A stretch of DNA of 8,476 nucleotides, from assembly GCA_037134755.1 (NCBI GenBank), contig JBAXLO010000204.1, positions 1 through 8,476 on the forward strand, written 5' to 3'. The stretch comes from JBAXLO01 sp037134755. GTDB lineage: Bacteria > Bacteroidota > Bacteroidia > Bacteroidales > JACABE01. A program made the translations under genes and the position numbers. The notes under the pieces were generated by a model. It did not search any database, was not told the DNA's origin, and saw only the letters and a list, made by a program, of their open reading frames with translations. This document shows, in pieces, positions 7,809 to 8,476 of this stretch; position 1 is the first letter of the stretch; every line of letters starts with the position of its first letter.

Positions 7809-7816
7809 CAAAGGTA
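7809..7816 (-). promoter_or_regulatory. Bacteroidota -7 box for the T9SS propeller gene
   Basis: On the minus strand this reads TACCTTTG, an exact TAnnTTTG match. It is 26 bases upstream of the ATG at 7782, implying a leader of about 20 bases. No clear -33 element is found at the usual spacing. The rest of the gap up to the repeat array (about 7817-7938) is AT-rich, and I see nothing else in it. Confidence 0.55.
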
Positions 7817-7938
7817 CAACAAAAATTGAGTAATATCGAGATTCGTTAGCATTTTAACACAATTATTATCATTAAAAATCTAATAAACTTATCAGCTAAA
7901 GCTAAATAGTTGATTATTTATGCAGTATAGAACTAATG

Positions 7939-8476
7939 AGAATTCCATCGTTTTTAATTTTCAGAATTATGGGCAAAGCAACGTTCGGAATGCCATTGTT
8001 CCGTTCGGAGAAGGGCTTCCGAACGTTCGGAAGTCCATCTCTGTGAGAGAAACGGGCAAACCAACGTTCGGAAGTCCATTTCTGATAGAGAGGTTGGATA
8101 AAGTAACGTTCGGAAATCCATTTCTCTGAGAGAAATGGGCAAAGTAACGTTCGGAAGTCCATTTCTCTGAGAGAAATGAGTAAAGCAACATTCAGGAGTC
8201 AATTTCTCTGAGAGAAATGAGTAAAGCAACGTTCGGAAGTCCATTTCTCTGAGAGAAACGGGCAAAGTAATGTTCGGAAGTCCATTTCTCTGAGAGAAAT
8301 GAGCAAAGCAACGTTATGAAGTCCTTCTCCCTTAGAGAAAAGGGCTAAGTAACATTCGGAAGTCCATTTCTCTGAGAGAAACGGGCAAAGTAACATTCGG
8401 AAGTCCATTTCTCTGAGAGAAACGAGTAAAGTAACATTCGGAAGTTCATTTCTCTGAGAGAAATGGATAAAGTAAC
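7939..8476. repeat. 41-bp tandem repeat array with internal hairpin, open at window edge
   Basis: Twelve complete units begin at 7980, 8022, 8063, 8105, 8146, 8187, 8228, 8269, 8310, 8351, 8392 and 8433. A thirteenth starts at 8474 and is cut by the window end. All are 41 bp except the first and third (42). A decayed unit precedes them at about 7939-7979. Within a unit, bases 1-12 are AACGTTCGGAAG, 14-22 CCATTTCTC, 23-25 TGA, 26-34 GAGAAA followed by TGG/CGG/TGA variants, and the rest GCAAAGT-like. CCATTTCTC and GAGAAATGG form a 9-bp hairpin with a TGA loop, perfect in the unit at 8105. The units at 7980 and 8310 are the most divergent. There are no spacers. The array is GC-richer than its surroundings and holds no believable gene. 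Function unknown. Confidence 0.93.
8016..8033. repeat. Perfect 18-bp palindrome at a repeat-unit junction
   Basis: CTTCCGAACGTTCGGAAG is identical to its own reverse complement. It straddles the junction between the first (7980) and second (8022) units and arises because the first unit ends in CTTCCG rather than the usual GCAAAGT. Other junctions keep only the central AACGTT six-base palindrome or a one-base variant of it. It could be a protein-binding site, or just a relic of an inverted copy of the unit start. Confidence 0.6.

Noticed and set aside
7914..8408. Several overlapping short reading frames of 69-103 codons in the array, mostly on the minus strand
   Set aside because: They arise because the 41-bp unit lacks stops in all minus-strand phases. 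They overlap each other in different frames, encode rotated copies of one peptide period, and have no signal or domain.
7980..8476. CRISPR array
   Set aside because: Units abut directly at 41 bp with no unique spacers. The variable bases are scattered transitions, not spacer sequence, and no cas gene is visible.

Overview
The window looks like chromosomal DNA from a member of the Bacteroidota. It is AT-rich. One predicted secreted protein ends in a type IX secretion (T9SS) type A sorting domain. Two genes are preceded by the Bacteroidota -7 promoter box TAnnTTTG, and the starts lack obvious Shine-Dalgarno sequences. No RNA genes, transposases or CRISPR arrays were seen.

Layout. Positions 1-363 (+) carry the 3' part of a Nudix hydrolase gene cut by the window edge. 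Four genes on the minus strand converge on it and form a tight block, transcribed from about 6356 down to 389: a MltD-like lytic transglycosylase with LysM domains (6328-4694), a membrane-anchored SGNH hydrolase (4645-3158), a second, secreted SGNH hydrolase (3148-1904) and an AlgI/PatA-type MBOAT O-acyltransferase (1903-389). Gaps are 48, 9 and 0 bases. A 269-base intergenic stretch (6329-6597) holds a GC-rich imperfect palindrome of the dispersed-repeat type and the transglycosylase promoter. Next, also on the minus strand, is a secreted Asp-box repeat protein with a T9SS sorting tail (7782-6598). The last ~540 bases are a non-coding array of 41-bp tandem repeats with an internal hairpin, running off the right edge.

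How the genes may work together. An MBOAT membrane protein moves acyl groups across the inner membrane, and SGNH partners transfer them to, or remove them from, an envelope glycan. Having both next to a lytic transglycosylase suggests that the glycan is peptidoglycan: O-acetylation of MurNAc C6-OH blocks the 1,6-anhydro reaction of lytic transglycosylases. This fits a PatA/PatB/Ape-like O-acetylation cycle co-expressed with the enzyme it would control. The substrate is inferred; an exopolysaccharide or O-antigen is the main alternative.

The least explained element is the 41-bp array. Its units differ mainly by transitions, and several of these keep the hairpin pairable (G-U) in a minus-strand RNA.
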